This document shows positions 44,890 to 53,227 of a DNA stretch of 64,000 bases, piece after piece. The translations under genes were made by a program, and so were the position numbers. Position 1 is the stretch's first letter, and every line of letters begins with the position of its first letter. A model generated the notes under the pieces. It ran no database searches. It was not told the origin of the DNA and worked only from the letters and a program-made list of their open reading frames with translations. Source of the DNA: Microbacterium faecale (GTDB lineage Bacteria; Actinomycetota; Actinomycetes; Actinomycetales; Microbacteriaceae); contig NZ_BMHO01000001.1 of assembly GCF_014640975.1 (NCBI RefSeq), positions 1,870,166-1,934,165 of the forward strand, given 5' to 3'.

Positions 44890-44903
44890 GGCGCGCCGAC
44901 ACG

Positions 44904-44941
44904 ACGACGGCGGTCGCGACCGGAGTCGCGACCGCCGTCGT
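44904..44941. terminator. 17-bp perfect hairpin between convergent genes
   Basis: ACGACGGCGGTCGCGAC (44904-44920), loop CGGA, and its exact complement 44925-44941. It is the strongest simple hairpin in the window, placed between the stops at 44889 and 44951. It has no U-tract. Confidence 0.75.
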
Positions 44942-44950
44942 GCGGAGGTG

Positions 44951-46684
44951 TCAGATGCCGAGATCAGCGGCGAAGTTCGCCTCCTCGAGGCGGTTCTTGA
45001 CCGCTCCGAGGTAACGCGCCGCGTCGGCACCGTCGATCGTGCGGTGGTCGTACGAGAGCGCGAGGTACACGTACGAGCGCACCGCGATCGCGTCCGCGCC
45101 GTCGACCTTCGCGATACCGGGACGCTTGAACACGATGCCGGTTCCGAGGATCGCCGACTGCGGCAGGAAGACCAGCGGGGTGTCGAAGAGCGCGCCGCGC
45201 GATCCCGTGTTGGTGATGGTGAACGTTCCGCCCGACAGGTCATCCGGCTTCAACTTGCTGTCGCGCGTGCGTGCGGCGAGATCCGCGATACCCGCGGCGA
45301 TCTCGGCGAGGTTCTTCGACGAGGCGTCGCGCAGCACGGGCGTGTACAGGCCCTTGTCGGTGTCGACCGCGATCGAGAGGTTCTCGGCGTCGGGGTAGAC
45401 GATCTTGTCGTCTTCCATCGTCGAGTTGATCACCGGGTACGCCTTGAGCGCCTCGACAGCGGCGAGCGAGAAGAACGGCAGGAAGGAGAGCTTGTTGCCC
45501 GTCTTCTCGAGGAACTCGGCCTTCTTCTCGTCGCGGAACTGCGCGAGCTTCGTGACGTCGACCTCGACGACGGTCGTCAGCTGAGCCGTCGTGTTGAGCG
45601 ACTCGACCGCACGGCTGGCGATGACCTTCCGCAGGCGCGACATGGGCTCGGTCGTGCCGCGCAGGGGCGACGTCTCGAGCTTCGTGGCCGGTGCCGACGC
45701 GGTCTGCGTCTGCCCGGCGGAACCGGAGGAGGAAGCCGCGGCCAGCACGTCGTCCTTGCGGATACGACCGCCGACTCCCGAGCCCTTGACCGAGGTGAGG
45801 TCGACACCGTGCTGCGCGGCGAGCTTGCGCACGAGGGGCGTAACGTACACGCGCCCATCCGCGTCCTCGTCGGCAGCGGGCGTCGGTGCCGGCTTCTCCG
45901 CTTCTGCGGGCGTCTCGGGCTCCGACGCCTTCTCGGGCTCCGCGGCCTTTTCAGGCTCGGGGGCCTTCTCGGGTTCCGGAGCCTTTTCGGGCTCGGCAGC
46001 CTTTTCGGGCTCCGGGGCCTCTTCCTTCTCGGCCGGAGCCGCGGATCCGGAGCCGACGCGCGCGAGCACTGCGCCGACCTCGACCGTGTCGTCTTCGGCC
46101 GCCATGTGCTCGAGCACGGTGCCAGCGACGGGCGAGGGCACCTCGGTGTCGACCTTGTCGGTCGAGATCTCGAGGAGCGGCTCGTCGACGTCGACCGTGT
46201 CGCCAACCTGCTTGAGCCAGCGCGTGATCGTGCCCTCCGTGACGCTCTCACCGAGCTCGGGGAGGATCACGTCGGTCGCGTCGCCCGAGTCAGTCGGCGC
46301 GTCGCTCGACGCAGCCTCCTGCTCGGCGGGCTGCTCTTCGGCCTGCTCGGCCTCGGCGGGCGCCTCTTCGGTCTGCTCGGGCTCGGCGGCCTGCGGTGCG
46401 TCGTCTGCGGCAGCGGAGTCGTCGGAGGCGTCGCCGCCCGACCCTTCGCCGTCGCCGACCATCGCGAGTTCCGCGCCGACCTCGGCCGTCTCATCCTCCT
46501 GAACGAGGATCTTCTCGAGCACACCGGCGACGGGCGACGGGATCTCGGTGTCCACCTTGTCGGTGGAGACCTCGAGCAGCGGTTCATCGACCTCGACGGT
46601 GTCGCCGACCTGCTTCAGCCAGCGGGTGACCGTTCCCTCGGTGACGCTCTCGCCGAGAGCGGGGAGGACAACGGAAGTGCTCAT
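44951..46684 (-). CDS. sucB: Dihydrolipoyl acyltransferase, E2 of the pyruvate/2-oxoglutarate dehydrogenase complex
   Basis: A 577-residue E2 with two lipoyl domains; the lipoylated lysines are K43 and K177, both in STDKVDTE. They are joined by Ala/Glu/Pro linkers, including five six-residue E-P-E-K-A-x repeats (about 46020-45920). A peripheral subunit-binding domain follows (YVTPLVRKLAAQHGVDLTSV). The catalytic domain ends with YDHRTIDGADAARYL, containing the histidine and aspartate. In actinobacteria this gene usually encodes the E2 shared by pyruvate dehydrogenase. AAGGAG precedes ATG 46684, and a TAGGCT is at 46722-46727. Its E3 partner is the next gene upstream. Confidence 0.95.
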   Translation of the reverse strand: MSTSVVLPALGESVTEGTVTRWLKQVGDTVEVDEPLLEVSTDKVDTEIPSPVAGVLEKILVQEDETAEVGAELAMVGDGEGSGGDASDDSAAADDAPQAAEPEQTEEAPAEAEQAEEQPAEQEAASSDAPTDSGDATDVILPELGESVTEGTITRWLKQVGDTVDVDEPLLEISTDKVDTEVPSPVAGTVLEHMAAEDDTVEVGAVLARVGSGSAAPAEKEEAPEPEKAAEPEKAPEPEKAPEPEKAAEPEKASEPETPAEAEKPAPTPAADEDADGRVYVTPLVRKLAAQHGVDLTSVKGSGVGGRIRKDDVLAAASSSGSAGQTQTASAPATKLETSPLRGTTEPMSRLRKVIASRAVESLNTTAQLTTVVEVDVTKLAQFRDEKKAEFLEKTGNKLSFLPFFSLAAVEALKAYPVINSTMEDDKIVYPDAENLSIAVDTDKGLYTPVLRDASSKNLAEIAAGIADLAARTRDSKLKPDDLSGGTFTITNTGSRGALFDTPLVFLPQSAILGTGIVFKRPGIAKVDGADAIAVRSYVYLALSYDHRTIDGADAARYLGAVKNRLEEANFAADLGI

Positions 46685-46780
46685 ATTCGAGTCTCCTTCA
46701 GGAAGGGAAAGTGCTTCTTTCAGCCTAATGGATCGGGGTGGACCTCACGCGTCATACGGTGATCCGCGCGCGAGCGTCGA

Positions 46781-48187
46781 TCACATCGTGTGCAGGGGCG
46801 ATCCAGCGAGGGCGAGGAATGCCTCGCCGAGCGCTTCGCTTTGGGAGGGGTGGGCATGGACGAGCGGCGCGATATCAGCCGGGTGCGCCTCCCATGCGAC
46901 GGCGAGCTGCCCCTCCGTGATGAGCTCGCCGACGCGCTCGCCGACGAGGTGAACACCGATGACCGGGCCACCGTCGAGGGCGACAACCTTGACGAATCCT
47001 GAGCGCGCGGTGCTTCCCGCAGAGACGATCTCGGTCTTGGCGTTGCTCGACAGCGGCACCTCCTGCACGACCACCCGGCCGGAGCCGTGGGCCGCGATCG
47101 CCTGCGGTTCGGTCAGTCCCACCGAAGCGATCTCCGGGGTCGAGTAGGTCACCCGGGGGAAGAGGGCGTCGTCGAGCGGAGAGGGGGACAGTCCGGCGAT
47201 CGTCTCGGCGACGAACGCGCCGTGTCGGAAGCCGCGGTGGGCAAGCTGCGGGCCCGCGACGATGTCGCCCACGGCCCACACGTGGGCGCCCGTCGTGCGC
47301 AGGGTGTCGTCGGTCGCGACGAAGCCGCGCTGCGTGTCGATCCCGAGCGTGTCCAGACCGAGTTCGCCGGTGGCAGGGGAGCGGCCGACAGCGACGAGGA
47401 GATAGTCGGCCTCGATGTGAGACGTGACCTCTTCACGCTCGATCGAGACCGTCACGCCCTCGCCGTTCTCCGTCGCGCCCGCGACGCGTGCACCGAGTTC
47501 GAGAGCGATGCCGCGACGACGGAGGGCTTTCTCGAGCGCTGCCGAGGAGGACGGATCCTCGTTCTGGATGAGGCCGTCCAGGGCCTCGACGATCGTGACC
47601 TCGGCGCCGAGGGTGCGCCAGGCGCTCGCGAACTCGACACCGATGACGCCGCCGCCGAGGACGACGACGCGACCGGGGGTCTCATCGAGCGCGAGAGCGG
47701 CGGTCGAGTCGAGGATTCGGCCGCCGAACTCGACACCGGGAACGGTGCGCGGCACCGCGCCGGTGGCGAGCACGACGTCCGTGCCGATCCAGCGATCCTC
47801 GCCGACGGCCACGGCAGGCCGACCGTCGGCGTCGGCGAGTACGCCGCGCCCGGTGACCACGGTGATGCCACGTGCGGCCACGAGCGACGACAGACCGCGG
47901 TGCTTGCCGTCGATCAGCTTCGTTCGCCACGCGCGTGCCGCGGCGGCGTCGATACCCCCGAGCGTCGCCTCGACGCCGACCGTGCCAGCGCGCCGGACGG
48001 TCTCGGCGACCTCCGCGGTATGCAGGAGAGCCTTCGTCGGCACGCACCCGCGGTGCAGGCACGTGCCGCCGAGGAGGTCCGCCTCGATGATGGCAACGGA
48101 GCTGCCGAGCTCAGCCGCGCGCAGCGCGGCCGCGTAGCCGCCGCTGCCGCCGCCGAGCACGACGAGATCGAAGGTGTGGTCGGTCAT
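46781..48187 (-). CDS. lpdA: Dihydrolipoyl dehydrogenase
   Basis: A 468-residue E3 flavoenzyme that reoxidises dihydrolipoyl groups with NAD. FAD loop VVLGGGSGGYAAALRAAELG; redox disulfide C43-C48 in GGTCLHRGCVPTK; NAD loop LGGGVIGVEFAS; and the C-terminal active-site histidine region HAHPSQSEALGEAF. It lies about 100 bases upstream of the E2 gene in the same direction and 26 bases downstream of pepA, so pepA-lpdA-sucB could share a transcript. Confidence 0.96.
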   Translation of the reverse strand: MTDHTFDLVVLGGGSGGYAAALRAAELGSSVAIIEADLLGGTCLHRGCVPTKALLHTAEVAETVRRAGTVGVEATLGGIDAAAARAWRTKLIDGKHRGLSSLVAARGITVVTGRGVLADADGRPAVAVGEDRWIGTDVVLATGAVPRTVPGVEFGGRILDSTAALALDETPGRVVVLGGGVIGVEFASAWRTLGAEVTIVEALDGLIQNEDPSSSAALEKALRRRGIALELGARVAGATENGEGVTVSIEREEVTSHIEADYLLVAVGRSPATGELGLDTLGIDTQRGFVATDDTLRTTGAHVWAVGDIVAGPQLAHRGFRHGAFVAETIAGLSPSPLDDALFPRVTYSTPEIASVGLTEPQAIAAHGSGRVVVQEVPLSSNAKTEIVSAGSTARSGFVKVVALDGGPVIGVHLVGERVGELITEGQLAVAWEAHPADIAPLVHAHPSQSEALGEAFLALAGSPLHTM

Positions 48188-48213
48188 GCGGTGCCGCCCT
48201 CTCGTCAGCGTTC

Positions 48214-49698
48214 CTACGCCGTGCCGCCTGCGGCGACGAACTCGATGAGCGCGCGCGTGGAGGCGCCGGTCGGTCCCTTGTCGGTGAAGCCGAAGGGGCT
48301 CGTCGTGCTCATTCCGGATCCGGCGATGTCGAGGTGGACCCAGTCGATCTGCTCACCGTTCTTGTCGTTGTCGACCCGCCCGATGAAACGCTGCAGGAAC
48401 AGGCCTGCATAGATCGTGCCGGCGGCGCGATTGCCGACGTTCGCGTTCTGCATGTCGGCGACGCGCGAATCGAGTTCGGGCTTCATGTGCTCCGCGAGCG
48501 GCAGGCGCCAGGCAGGCTCGCCCGTGCGCTCGGCGGCTGCGAGGAATGCATCGGGCGCCTCGCCGTGGCCGAGCACGCCGGTGTGGCGCGTGCCGAGGGC
48601 GACGAGGACGGCACCCGTCAGCGTCGCGACGTCCACGATCACATCCGGACTCTCTCGGCTCGCGGCGACGAGACCATCGGCGAGGACCAGCCGCCCTTCG
48701 GCGTCGGTATTGGTGACCTCGACGGTCGTGCCGTCGGCAATCGTCAGCACATCGCCCGGTCGTGTCGCGCGACCCGAGGGCATGTTGTCCGCGATGCACA
48801 ACCAGGCCGTGACGCGCACGGGAAGCTCGAGCTCGGCGGCGGCGCGGACGACGGCGAGCACCTCGGCGGCGCCCGTCATGTCTTCCTGCATGCCGACCAT
48901 GCTGGCGGCGGGCTTGAGGGAGAGTCCTCCCGTGTCGAACGTGATGCCCTTGCCGACGAGCGCAATGTGGCGCTCGGCACCGTCGGGTGCGTAGTCGAGG
49001 CGCACCAGGCGGGGCGGGCGCTCAGACCCGCGACCGACGCCGAGGATTCCGCCGAACCCGCCGTCGGCGAGCGCCTTCTCGTCCCATACGGTTGTCTGCA
49101 CCGGCAGGTCGGCGACCGCGCTCGTCGCGACGTCCGCGAGCTGTTCCGGCGACTGGCGATCGGCGGGCGTCGAGACGAGATCCTTCACCAGGGCGACTGC
49201 CCGTGCGTGCGCACGCACAGGCGCAAGGTCCTCCTCGGACGCCGACTCCGGCGCGTGGACGACGATGCTGCTCGCGCGGCGTCCGTCAGCACGGCCTTCG
49301 TCGGATCCGCTCTTGAGCGAGTCGAATCGGTAGCCGCCGAGCGCGGCGCCCTCGGCAGCGGCGCTCCAGGCGCCATCGACCTCGGAGGCGACGTGAACGG
49401 CGAGGGTGTCGACGCCTGTCAGCTGGCGGACGGCGGCACCGACCTCGTCGCGGATGACGTGCGCGTCGGCGTCAGCTCCGAGCCCCACGACGGCGAGTGG
49501 CGCCGCGGTGAACTCAGGAGCGTAGACCCGCGCGAAGGAGCCCTTCTTGCCCGTGAAGGCGATCGCCTCGAGCGCGGGGCGCAGTCCGTCGAAGCCCTCG
49601 AGCGCGTCATCGTCGAGCGTCGGGACGGCGAGGACCAGCACGTCGGCTTCCTCGGCGGGGAAAGGGACATGGGTGATCGAAATATCCGGAAGGGGCAT
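48214..49698 (-). CDS. pepA: Leucyl aminopeptidase, M17 family
   Basis: A 494-residue zinc/manganese aminopeptidase. The active-site segments are LVGKGITFDTGGLSLKP and the family signature NTDAEGRLVLADGL, in the C-terminal two thirds. It removes N-terminal residues, preferring leucine, in the cytoplasm. ATG 49698 was chosen because TAGGAT (49706-49711) lies seven bases upstream. An in-frame ATG three codons earlier sits inside that promoter element. Confidence 0.95.
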   Translation of the reverse strand: MPLPDISITHVPFPAEEADVLVLAVPTLDDDALEGFDGLRPALEAIAFTGKKGSFARVYAPEFTAAPLAVVGLGADADAHVIRDEVGAAVRQLTGVDTLAVHVASEVDGAWSAAAEGAALGGYRFDSLKSGSDEGRADGRRASSIVVHAPESASEEDLAPVRAHARAVALVKDLVSTPADRQSPEQLADVATSAVADLPVQTTVWDEKALADGGFGGILGVGRGSERPPRLVRLDYAPDGAERHIALVGKGITFDTGGLSLKPAASMVGMQEDMTGAAEVLAVVRAAAELELPVRVTAWLCIADNMPSGRATRPGDVLTIADGTTVEVTNTDAEGRLVLADGLVAASRESPDVIVDVATLTGAVLVALGTRHTGVLGHGEAPDAFLAAAERTGEPAWRLPLAEHMKPELDSRVADMQNANVGNRAAGTIYAGLFLQRFIGRVDNDKNGEQIDWVHLDIAGSGMSTTSPFGFTDKGPTGASTRALIEFVAAGGTA

Positions 49699-49759
49699 GC
49701 GAACCATCCTAGGTTCGCATCCGGAGCCGCGGGGGCGCGGGGGTCTCTAGACTGGGGGC

Positions 49760-50689
49760 ATGGCTTGGAATCCGGAGATCTTCGACCGGGTGGCGAACGC
49801 TCCCGTCGTGCCGCCGCGCCTTCCGCTGGTCGTGCTCCTGACGGGCTTCACCGATGCGGGTGGCACCGTATCGAGCATCGTCGACTACATGCGGGACGAT
49901 CTCGACCCGCAGCCCGTGGCCGTTTTCCGTAATGACGCTCTGCTCGACTACCGGGCGCGTCGCCCCGTGATTACATTCGACCAGGATCACCTGTCGGAGT
50001 TCCGGGCGCCGCGCCTCGAACTGTCGCTGGTGGCCGATGCGCTCGGACAGCCGTTCCTGCTGTTGTCGGGATACGAGCCGGACTTCGGGTGGGAGGGTGT
50101 CGTCGACGTGCTCCTCGCGCTGGCCGACGAGTTCGACGTGTCGACCATGACGTGGGTCCACGCGATCGCGATGCCGGTGCCGCATACGCGCGAGATGACG
50201 ACCACGGTGAGCGGATCGCGCGCCGACCTCGTCCAGGCGCACTCCGTCTGGAAGCCGCGCACGCAGGCGCCGGCGACGCTCGGGCATCTCATCGAGTTCC
50301 GGATGTCGGAGGACGGATACCCGGTCGCGGGATTCGTCATGCTCGTGCCGCACTACCTCGCCGAGACCGACTTCCCTGGAGCGACCCTCGCGGCGCTCGA
50401 CCGCCTCATGACCGCAACGGGCCTCGTCTTTGCGCTCGATGGCGTTCGCGAGGAACATCGCGCATATCTCGGCCGTGTCGAAGACCAGATCGCGAACAAC
50501 GACGAGCTCGCACGCATGGTCGAGGCGCTCGAGGAGCGCTTCGACTCGTACATGGCGGCCGACGGTCAGACGGGCGCGGCAGACGACCAGCGATTCGATG
50601 AGGGCGACCTGCCGAGTGCCGACGAGCTCGCCGCCGAGCTCGAGCGTTTCCTCGCCGACCGTCCCGGAGATGACGAAGGTCTGTTCTAG
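49760..50689 (+). CDS. PAC2-family protein
   Basis: A 309-residue PAC2 protein, a family named after a eukaryotic proteasome assembly chaperone. VVLLTGFTDAGGTVSSIVDYM and the mid-region WVHAIAMPVPHTREMTTTVSG are characteristic. The C-terminal 70 residues are acidic and helical. In actinobacteria it often lies near sigA or pepA, as here. TAGACT (49748-49753) precedes the ATG by six bases. The molecular role is unproved. Confidence 0.9.
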   Translation: MAWNPEIFDRVANAPVVPPRLPLVVLLTGFTDAGGTVSSIVDYMRDDLDPQPVAVFRNDALLDYRARRPVITFDQDHLSEFRAPRLELSLVADALGQPFLLLSGYEPDFGWEGVVDVLLALADEFDVSTMTWVHAIAMPVPHTREMTTTVSGSRADLVQAHSVWKPRTQAPATLGHLIEFRMSEDGYPVAGFVMLVPHYLAETDFPGATLAALDRLMTATGLVFALDGVREEHRAYLGRVEDQIANNDELARMVEALEERFDSYMAADGQTGAADDQRFDEGDLPSADELAAELERFLADRPGDDEGLF

Positions 50690-50722
50690 GGAATACGGGA
50701 GGTCTCGGCGGCGTTGTCACCG

Positions 50723-50754
50723 ATGCGGTGATGACTGGTCGTGAGCCACCGCAT
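50723..50754. terminator. Inverted repeat downstream of the PAC2 gene
   Basis: ATGCGGTG (50723-50730) and CACCGCAT (50747-50754) separated by 16 bases, followed by TTTGTATG. It may end the PAC2 transcript or bind a regulator of sigA. Confidence 0.35.
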
Positions 50755-50812
50755 TTGTATGAGAGAATGATGGCCCGCGCCGTTGTCGGCTCCACGCTTT
50801 CGAGCGTTGGAC

Positions 50813-50842
50813 TTGACAAGGGCCTTAATCGTGTTCGAACAC
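50813..50842 (+). promoter_or_regulatory. sigA upstream region: TTGACA and a 12-bp palindrome
   Basis: A perfect -35 hexamer TTGACA (50813-50818) has no good -10 at the usual distance. Instead the palindrome GTGTTCGAACAC (50831-50842) falls there, 44 bases before the sigA start. A protein bound to the palindrome could block or remodel the promoter. Confidence 0.35.
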
Positions 50843-50886
50843 ACCCGGAGCGCTGGCGCCAGGCGACATCCGGCGAAAGGTGAAGC

Positions 50887-52236
50887 GTGACTCCTGCCAC
50901 GAAGACCACGAAGACCGACGAGAAGATGGCCGAGACGGCCGAGAAGACCACAGCAGCCAAGAAGACCGCGGCCAAGAAGCCGGCCGCGAAGAAGCCTGCG
51001 GCGAAGACAACGGCCGCGAAGACAACGGCCGCGAAGAAGACGACTGCGTCCGCGGAGAAGAAGACCACCGCGGCTGCGGCGAAGAAGACGACTGCGTCGG
51101 CAGCCAAGCGCACGGCGGCGAAGGAGCCGGCCGACAAGGCTAAGCCCGCGCGCAAGCGGAAGACCGACGTCGTCGACGAGATCATCGCCGAGTCGACCCC
51201 CGAGGTCGAAGAGCAGCCGAAGCCGAAGACCGAGCAGAAGGAACCGCTCCCCACCGGCGCGATCGTCATCAGCTCCTCCGAGGAGGAGGACGTGCCGGTC
51301 TACTCGACGCAGATCACGGGCGCGACGGCCGACCCTGTCAAGGACTACCTGAAGCAGATCGGCAAGGTGCCGCTGCTGAACGCGGCCGAAGAGGTCGACC
51401 TGGCGATGCGCATCGAGGCGGGCCTCTTCGCGGAGGAGAAGCTGTCGAAGATGTCGGCGGCCGAGAAGTCCACGCAGCTCGGACTCGACATGCAGTGGGT
51501 GTCCCGCGACGGCAAGCGCGCGAAGAGCCACCTCCTCGGCGCGAACCTCCGCCTCGTCGTCTCGCTGGCGAAGCGCTACACGGGGCGCGGCATGCAGTTC
51601 TTGGACCTCATCCAGGAGGGCAACCTCGGCCTGATCCGCGCCGTCGAGAAGTTCGACTACACCAAGGGCTTCAAGTTCTCGACCTACGCGACGTGGTGGA
51701 TCCGCCAGGCGATCACCCGCGCGATGGCCGACCAGGCCCGCACCATCCGTATCCCGGTGCACATGGTCGAGGTCATCAACAAGCTCGCCCGCGTGCAGCG
51801 CCAGATGCTGCAGGACCTCGGTCGCGAGCCCACGCCTGAGGAACTCGCCCGCGAGCTCGACATGACGCCCGAGAAGGTCGTCGAGGTGCAGAAGTACGGC
51901 CGCGAGCCCATCTCGCTGCATACCCCGCTCGGCGAGGACGGCGACAGCGAGTTCGGCGACCTCATCGAGGACACCGAGGCGGTCGTGCCGGCCGATGCTG
52001 TCGGCTTCACGATGCTGCAGCGGCAGCTCGAGGGTCTGCTCGACTCCCTGTCCGAGCGAGAGGCGGGCGTGATCCGCATGCGCTTCGGGCTCGGTGACGG
52101 ACAGCCGAAGACGCTTGACCAGATCGGCGACACGTTCGGCGTGACACGCGAGCGCATCCGCCAGATCGAGTCCAAGACGATGGCGAAGCTGCGCCACCCG
52201 AGCCGGTCGCAGTCGCTGCGGGACTACCTCGAGTGA
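50887..52236 (+). CDS. sigA: Primary RNA polymerase sigma factor
   Basis: A 449-residue principal sigma factor. The first ~90 residues are a histone-H1-like run of Lys, Ala and Thr ([18 protein letters not shown]). An acidic stretch ([14 protein letters not shown]) and region 1.2 ([22 protein letters not shown]) follow. Region 2 has [20 protein letters not shown] and [16 protein letters not shown]. Region 4 has [20 protein letters not shown]. The GTG start at 50887 has AAAGGTG upstream. The stop overlaps the following CofE-like gene as GTGA, an unusual coupling for a housekeeping sigma factor. Confidence 0.97.
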   Translation: MTPATKTTKTDEKMAETAEKTTAAKKTAAKKPAAKKPAAKTTAAKTTAAKKTTASAEKKTTAAAAKKTTASAAKRTAAKEPADKAKPARKRKTDVVDEIIAESTPEVEEQPKPKTEQKEPLPTGAIVISSSEEEDVPVYSTQITGATADPVKDYLKQIGKVPLLNAAEEVDLAMRIEAGLFAEEKLSKMSAAEKSTQLGLDMQWVSRDGKRAKSHLLGANLRLVVSLAKRYTGRGMQFLDLIQEGNLGLIRAVEKFDYTKGFKFSTYATWWIRQAITRAMADQARTIRIPVHMVEVINKLARVQRQMLQDLGREPTPEELARELDMTPEKVVEVQKYGREPISLHTPLGEDGDSEFGDLIEDTEAVVPADAVGFTMLQRQLEGLLDSLSEREAGVIRMRFGLGDGQPKTLDQIGDTFGVTRERIRQIESKTMAKLRHPSRSQSLRDYLE

Positions 52237-52925
52237 GCGGCGAGGCGAACGAGGGCAAGTCCCTCGAGGTCTCGGTCGACGATAAGACGTACTTGCGGAT
52301 CCCGATCCGCACGCGCGTCATCATGCCGGGGGACCAGCTGGACGACGTCATCCGCGAGTATGCCGAGGGGCACACACAGCGCGGCGACATCCTCTTCGTG
52401 ACCGAGAAGATCGTAGCGATCATGCAGGGACGCTCCTACATGATGAGCGAGATCCGCCCCCGGCGCCTTGCCGCTTTCCTCTCGCGCTTCGTGACGAAGA
52501 CCGCGTACGGCATCGGACTGGGCATTCCCGAGACGATGGAGTTCGCCCTGCGCGAGGTCGGCGCCCCGCGGATCCTGTTCGCTGCCGCCGTCTCGGCCGT
52601 CACGAAGGTGTTCGGTCGCCGCGGCGACTTCTACCGGATCGCCGGTGAGAAGGCTCGCGCGATCGACGGTCCCACGCCGGGCACCATCCCGCCGTACAAC
52701 GAGGCTGTCGTCCTCGGCCCTGAGGATCCGCACGGTGTCGCGCGCGACGTCAAGCGGATCGTCGGCTGCGACGTCGCCGTCGTCGACATCAACGATCTCG
52801 GCGGGAACATTCTCGGGACCACCCTCGACAAGGGCGCCGAGCGTCTGCTCGCGCGGATCCTCAGCGATAACCCCCTCGGGCAGGGACATCAGTCCACGCC
52901 GATGGGGATCATCCGGCGGGCCTAG
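52233..52925 (+). CDS. CofE-like protein (F420-0:gamma-glutamyl ligase family)
   Basis: A 230-residue protein resembling the CofE/FbiB N-terminal ligase domain. [19 protein letters not shown] corresponds to the family's N-terminal strand. [17 protein letters not shown] corresponds to the GDVLVVTSKVVSKAEGR segment. [13 protein letters not shown] resembles the metal-binding block. It diverges from canonical CofE and may ligate glutamate or another amino acid to a substrate other than F420-0. Its GTG start overlaps the sigA stop. With cofD at 1864 it suggests, but does not prove, F420 metabolism. Confidence 0.7.
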   Translation: MSGEANEGKSLEVSVDDKTYLRIPIRTRVIMPGDQLDDVIREYAEGHTQRGDILFVTEKIVAIMQGRSYMMSEIRPRRLAAFLSRFVTKTAYGIGLGIPETMEFALREVGAPRILFAAAVSAVTKVFGRRGDFYRIAGEKARAIDGPTPGTIPPYNEAVVLGPEDPHGVARDVKRIVGCDVAVVDINDLGGNILGTTLDKGAERLLARILSDNPLGQGHQSTPMGIIRRA

Positions 52926-53227
52926 CTCATTTTTCCTGCGCGCTTCGGTGCGCTGCGGTGCGTTGCGCGGATGGTCTCGCGGCGCCGCAGTCCCCCGGAT
53001 CCGCAGAAGCGGATCCTCCCCGCTGCGCGCCCGTGCACCGCTACGCGGCGCACGGGGACCCCGAACGCGCGGCGTGGGCCCACCGCCAGGCCCGATGCCA
53101 GCGGCGCCGCGAGACCACCCGCTCCGCCTCGTGGCCGGAGTGCATCGGGCGTCGTGAGCGCGAACGTTGCTGCGCTTGTCGCGGGCCGCTTGCCGTTCGT
53201 CGCGGGCGTTCCCGGGCTTCTCGCGCG
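52926..53227. repeat. 302-base non-coding region of nested inverted repeats
   Basis: No gene is evident. An outer 17-bp perfect inverted repeat, TGGTCTCGCGGCGCCGC (52972-52988) and its complement (53101-53117), encloses three smaller structures. These are GGATCCGC-AGAA-GCGGATCC (52997-53016), CCCGTGC/GCACGGG (53030-53056), and the palindrome GTGGGCCCAC. A run of short GGTGCG-type direct repeats precedes the outer arm. It lies between two convergent genes. It could be a folded RNA, a very strong terminator or a miniature palindromic element. Confidence 0.6.

Noticed and set aside
50831..50842. GTGTTCGAACAC as an SOS (LexA) box before sigA
   Set aside because: Actinobacterial LexA sites are of the form GAAC n4 GTTC; here the half-sites are in the opposite order, so a LexA call is not supported.
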